Assembly (NCBI GenBank): GCA_030835875.1
Contig: JAURQY010000126.1
Span: 1-7,589 of the forward strand
Direction of reading: 5' to 3'
Origin: Nitriliruptorales bacterium
Lineage (GTDB): Bacteria; Actinomycetota; Nitriliruptoria; Nitriliruptorales; Nitriliruptoraceae
DNA: 7,589 bases
The notes beneath the pieces are model-generated. The model was not told where the DNA came from and ran no database searches. It saw nothing but the letters and a program-made list of their open reading frames with translations. Positions 5,303-7,589 of this stretch are shown here, in pieces. A program made the position numbers and the translations under genes. Within the stretch, counting starts at the first letter, position 1; every line of letters starts with the position of its first letter.

Positions 5303-5920
5303 GAGCGCCGCAGCGAGGCGCGGTGCGAGCGCGGCGAACGCGACCGCACGGTGGCTGATCGCGTCCTTCGCCTCGGGCGCGAGCTCACCGTTCGTGCGCT
5401 CGTCGGTCGTCGCGTCCGCGACGAACAGCGGGTCGTAGCCGAACCCGTGCGCCCCGCGCGGCGCGTCGACGACATGGCCCTCCATGCGCCCGTGCTCGAC
5501 GTGTGCGGTCCCGTCGGGCAGCGCGAGCGCGGCGGCGCACACGAACGCGGCCCGTCGCCGCTCCGGCGTGTCCGCCCCGGCCATCGCGAGGCGCACGAGG
5601 AGCAGCAGGTTGTTCGCCGCGTCGTCCGCGTCCTCGCCGGCGAAGCGGGCCGACCGCACACCCGGTGCGCCGTCGAGGGCGTCGACCGCGATCCCCGAGT
5701 CGTCGGCGATCGCCGGCAGACCGGTCGCCGACGCGCAGGCGCGCGCCTTGATCAGCGCGTTATCCGCGAACGTGGCGCCGTCCTCGACGGGTGAGGGGAC
5801 ACCGAGCTCCCCCATCGGGACGAGCACGATCCCGAGCGCGTCGGCGTCGACGAGGCGTGCGATCTCCGCCAGCTTGTGCGCGTTCGCCGTCGCGACGACG
5901 ACCCGCGTCGCCGCGGTCAT
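5294..5920 (-). CDS. rdgB: RdgB/HAM1 non-canonical purine NTP pyrophosphatase
   Basis: This 208-residue cytoplasmic enzyme hydrolyses ITP, dITP and XTP to monophosphates and pyrophosphate, keeping deaminated purines out of DNA and RNA. Family motifs appear in order: VVATANAHKLAEI (residues 8-20, nucleotide binding), a Glu46 region (VEDGATFADNALIKA), IADDSGIAVDAL (71-82, with the likely catalytic Asp74), PGVRSARFAG (86-95), HGFGYDPLF (158-166) and ELAPEAKDAISHRAVAF (179-195). The length is normal for the family (about 190-210). The ATG (5920-5918 on the minus strand) overlaps the stop of rph (ATGA), so the two genes are translationally coupled. The rph-rdgB order is common in actinobacteria and other bacteria. 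Nothing looks broken. Confidence 0.96.
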   Translation of the reverse strand: MTAATRVVVATANAHKLAEIARLVDADALGIVLVPMGELGVPSPVEDGATFADNALIKARACASATGLPAIADDSGIAVDALDGAPGVRSARFAGEDADDAANNLLLLVRLAMAGADTPERRRAAFVCAAALALPDGTAHVEHGRMEGHVVDAPRGAHGFGYDPLFVADATTDERTNGELAPEAKDAISHRAVAFAALAPRLAAALGR

Positions 5921-6627
5921 CGTGCGTCGACCACCGCACGCTGGATCATCATCAGCTCGGCGCATCCGGCGAGCGCCAGGTCGACGAGCGCGTCGTGCTG
6001 GTTGCGCGGGAACGGCGGGCCCTCGGCGGTGCCCTGGACCTCGACGAGGAGGCCCGCGTCCGCGGCGACGACGTTCATGTCGACGCTCGCCCGGTTGTCC
6101 TCCCGCTGGTCGAGGTCGAGCATCACCGTGTCGTCGACGATGCCGACCGACACGGCCGCGACCTGCCGGACGAGCGTGTGACCGAGCCCCGCACGGTCGA
6201 GCGCGACGGCGAGGGCGACCCATCCGCCGGTGATCGAGGCGGTCCGCGTGCCACCGTCCGCGCCGAGCACGTCACAGTCGACCGTGACCGTCACGTCGGG
6301 CAGCGCCTCGAGGTCGACCGCGGCGCGCAGGGAACGTCCGATCAGGCGCTCGATCTCCTTGGAACGGCCTCCGGCACCCCGGCGCTCGCGGGCGCTGCGG
6401 GTGTCGGTCGCGCCGGGGAGCATCGCGTACTCGGCGGTGACCCAGCCGCGACGGTCGCGCCAACGCGGGCCGCCCTGCTCGATGCTCACGGCGACGAGCA
6501 CCTCGGTGCCACCCGCTCGGATGCGCGCGGACCCTGCCGGTGCGCGCTGCACGTCGAGCTCGATGCTGACCGGGCGCAGCGCGTCGTCGGCACGTCCCCC
6601 GTCGCGTCCGACCGTCCCGTCCGCCAT
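5917..6627 (-). CDS. rph: Ribonuclease PH
   Basis: This 236-residue phosphate-dependent 3'-5' exoribonuclease trims the 3' ends of tRNA precursors and normally works as a hexamer. Family motifs appear in order: DGGRADDALRPV (residues 9-20), GGTEVLVAVSIEQ (39-51), GWVTAEYAMLPGATDTR (61-77), GRSKEIERLIGRSLRAAVDL (87-106), VDCDVLGADGGTRTASITGG (116-135), LDLDQREDNRASVDMNVV (170-187) and EVQGTAEGPPF (196-206). The acidic metal-site residues of the LDLD..ED..DMN block are kept, although the usual EDS reads EDN here. The ATG at 6627 follows GGAG (6636-6633 on the minus strand) by five bases, and the length matches the family (about 235-260), so longer upstream frames are rejected. The stop overlaps the rdgB start. 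With a tRNA-Leu gene nearby that lacks CCA, such 3' trimming is clearly needed, but the nearness is probably chance. Confidence 0.96.
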   Translation of the reverse strand: MADGTVGRDGGRADDALRPVSIELDVQRAPAGSARIRAGGTEVLVAVSIEQGGPRWRDRRGWVTAEYAMLPGATDTRSARERRGAGGRSKEIERLIGRSLRAAVDLEALPDVTVTVDCDVLGADGGTRTASITGGWVALAVALDRAGLGHTLVRQVAAVSVGIVDDTVMLDLDQREDNRASVDMNVVAADAGLLVEVQGTAEGPPFPRNQHDALVDLALAGCAELMMIQRAVVDAR

Positions 6628-6755
6628 GCCCGCTCCGTCCTCGCCGGTGCGGCGGAGCGTAGGGAGCGACGGTGACGGAACCGAGCGCGCGGGCGATGGA
6701 AGAGGTAGGTTGCCTCCGACCTCGATAGTTGGGGATCCCAAGATCGGGGATGCCG

Positions 6756-6774
6756 GGCGACCATCCGGTCGGCC
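6756..6774 (+). promoter_or_regulatory. Leader hairpin 1 before the amino-acid-binding protein gene
   Basis: CGACC (6758-6762) pairs with GGTCG (6767-6771) around the loop ATCC. Two more G-C pairs (6756-6757 with 6773-6774) are possible if G6772 bulges. GGTCGG at 6767-6772 can instead pair with CCGACC at 6798-6803 inside the second hairpin, so the two folds could compete. Confidence 0.35.
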
Positions 6775-6779
6775 GAAGA

Positions 6780-6805
6780 GGGGTCGGGGCACGTGGCCCG
6801 ACCCC
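6780..6805 (+). promoter_or_regulatory. Leader hairpin 2, perfect 9-bp stem
   Basis: GGGGTCGGG (6780-6788) is perfectly complementary to CCCGACCCC (6797-6805) around an 8-base loop. The stem ends 12 bases before the ribosome binding site of the amino-acid-binding protein gene. No T tract follows, so it is not a typical intrinsic terminator. A role in mRNA stability or leader control is possible, but unproven. Confidence 0.45.
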
Positions 6806-6817
6806 GTCATGGAACCG

Positions 6818-6822
6818 AGGAG
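6818..6822 (+). promoter_or_regulatory. Ribosome binding site fixing a GTG start at 6828
   Basis: AGGAG ends five bases before GTG 6828. The other in-frame GTG, at 6822, overlaps this site and so is unlikely to be the start. The start at 6828 gives a clean lipoprotein signal sequence. Confidence 0.75.
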
Positions 6823-6827
6823 TGAAC

Positions 6828-7589
6828 GTGAAGCGATCCATCCGTATCGCCTCCGTCGTGCTCGCCGCGGGGCTCGTCCTCTCGGCCTGCGGCAGCGACG
6901 AGGCCACCGACACGGCGGCACCCGCCGGTCCGAACGAGACCGTCACCGTCGACCCGGCCCAGAACGAGGGCGGCCTGCTCGCCGCCGTCCAGGACCGTGG
7001 CACGCTGATCTGTGGCGTCAGCCAGGGCCTGCCGGGCTTCTCCATCCAGGAGGCCGACGGCTCCTACTCCGGCTTCGACGCCGACTACTGCAAGGCGATC
7101 GCCGCTGCCGTGCTCGGTGACGCCGACGCCGTCGACTACGTCGAGCTCTCCGCCGCCGCGCGCTTCACCGCGCTGCAGTCCGGCGAGATCGACGTCCTGG
7201 TCCGCAACACGACCTGGACCGCGACCCGTGACGGCGCCGAGGGTGCCGCCTTCGCTGCGACCACGTTCTACGACGGTCAGGGCATGATGGTCGACACCGA
7301 CAGCGGCTTCGACACCATCGACGACATGGCCAACACGACGATCTGCGTCCAGGCCGGCACCACGACCCAGCTCAACCTGGAGTCGGTGTTCGCCGCGCGT
7401 GGCCTTCCGTACACCGCGCTGACCTTCGAGGGCAACGACCAGCTGCAGGAGGCCTACTTCGAGGGCCGCTGCGACGGTTGGACGTCCGACCTTTCGCAGC
7501 TCGCCGCGTTCCGTGGCACGTGGCCGGAGGACCAGGGTGGCTCGGCGTCGGTCATGATCCTCCCCGACGTCATCTCCAAGGAGCCGCTC
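6828..7589 (+). CDS. AapJ/BztA-type amino-acid ABC transporter substrate-binding lipoprotein, 3' end missing
   Basis: The gene runs off the right window edge; 254 residues are present, of about 340-360 usual for the family. The start (KRSIRIASVVLAAG, then LVLSACGSD) is a lipoprotein signal with a canonical lipobox Leu-Ser-Ala-Cys21, so the mature protein is anchored outside the cytoplasmic membrane. After a Thr/Ala/Pro-rich linker (about 23-46), the SBP family 3 domain begins near residue 48. It contains GTLICGVSQGLPGFS (58-72), GFDADYCKAIAAAVLGD, ALQSGEIDVLVRNTTWTATR, TFYDGQGMMV, CVQAGTTTQLNL and GRCDGWTSDLSQLAAF, all typical of the general L-amino-acid binding proteins AapJ/BztA. It delivers amino acids to an ABC permease; permease and ATPase genes are expected downstream, outside the window. 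Extra cysteines (62, 88 and later ones) match family positions. The gene is transcribed away from rph and preceded by a structured leader. Confidence 0.93.
   Translation, partial: MKRSIRIASVVLAAGLVLSACGSDEATDTAAPAGPNETVTVDPAQNEGGLLAAVQDRGTLICGVSQGLPGFSIQEADGSYSGFDADYCKAIAAAVLGDADAVDYVELSAAARFTALQSGEIDVLVRNTTWTATRDGAEGAAFAATTFYDGQGMMVDTDSGFDTIDDMANTTICVQAGTTTQLNLESVFAARGLPYTALTFEGNDQLQEAYFEGRCDGWTSDLSQLAAFRGTWPEDQGGSASVMILPDVISKEPL

Larger units (their letters stand above)
6628..6827. other. Divergent intergenic region with inverted repeats
   Basis: These 200 bases separate rph (leftward) from the amino-acid-binding protein gene (rightward) and must hold both promoters. No convincing -35/-10 pair is visible. 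GATAGT (6724-6729, plus strand) is a partial -10 match without a good -35 box, and its complement gives TATCG on the minus strand. TTGGG-GAT-CCCAA (6729-6741) is a small palindrome that overlaps this element's last base and could be an operator. Two further inverted repeats at 6756-6774 and 6780-6805 lie in the probable leader. No open frame with coding character was found. Confidence 0.5.

Noticed and set aside
6628..6921. N-terminal extension of RNase PH
   Set aside because: ATG 6627 has a well-spaced GGAG and gives a normal-length protein. The extension is Arg/Pro/Ser-rich and overlaps the divergent gene.
6230..7120. Plus-strand open frame running from rph into the binding-protein gene
   Set aside because: It is antisense to rph in its first half and out of frame with the lipoprotein in its second half, with low-complexity Ser/Arg composition.
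1..7589. CRISPR array, insertion sequence or defence genes
   Set aside because: No regularly spaced repeats, transposase motifs, terminal inverted repeats or recognised defence domains were found on either strand.

Overview
The window comes from a high-GC actinobacterium. The evidence is the strongly G/C-ending codons, Shine-Dalgarno sites of the GGAG/AGGAG type, GTG starts, many overlapping start and stop codons, a tRNA without an encoded CCA end, a homodimeric (AceE-type) 2-oxoacid dehydrogenase E1 and a rph-rdgB pair. My best guess is a member or relative of the Acidimicrobiia, but this is an impression and was not tested by any search.

Positions 1-1899 (+) hold the C-terminal part of a homodimeric E1 gene. 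It is followed, with overlapping or almost touching start and stop codons, by a short E2 acyltransferase gene. The E2 has an E3/E1-binding domain and a catalytic domain but no lipoyl domain. This block looks less GC-rich than the rest of the window. Next comes tRNA-Leu(UAG) at 1964-2047.

Positions 2068-5252 (+) form a tight run of four genes: a ten-helix EamA/RhtA-like exporter, an unrecognised single-pass membrane protein with a coiled coil, a small lipoprotein serine protease resembling the protease domain of MarP, and a serine hydrolase of the beta-lactamase/esterase fold that lacks a signal peptide. The first three genes overlap by 13 and 4 bases, and the fourth begins 22 bases after the third, so they are probably co-transcribed. 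The membrane coiled-coil and protease pair is the part least explained by known systems.

Positions 5294-6627 (-) hold rph and rdgB with an ATGA overlap. The order of transcription is rph then rdgB: 3' trimming of tRNA precursors and clean-up of non-canonical purine nucleotides. They converge on the four-gene run over a 41-base gap that contains a palindrome and a 13-base duplication.

Positions 6628-6827 form a divergent intergenic region with several inverted repeats. From 6828 to the window end (+) runs the start of an AapJ/BztA-type periplasmic amino-acid-binding lipoprotein, cut off by the window edge.

Most of the window is ordinary actinobacterial chromosome. The points worth a second look are the E2 without a lipoyl domain, the split MarP-like module, and the structured leader before the amino-acid-binding protein gene.
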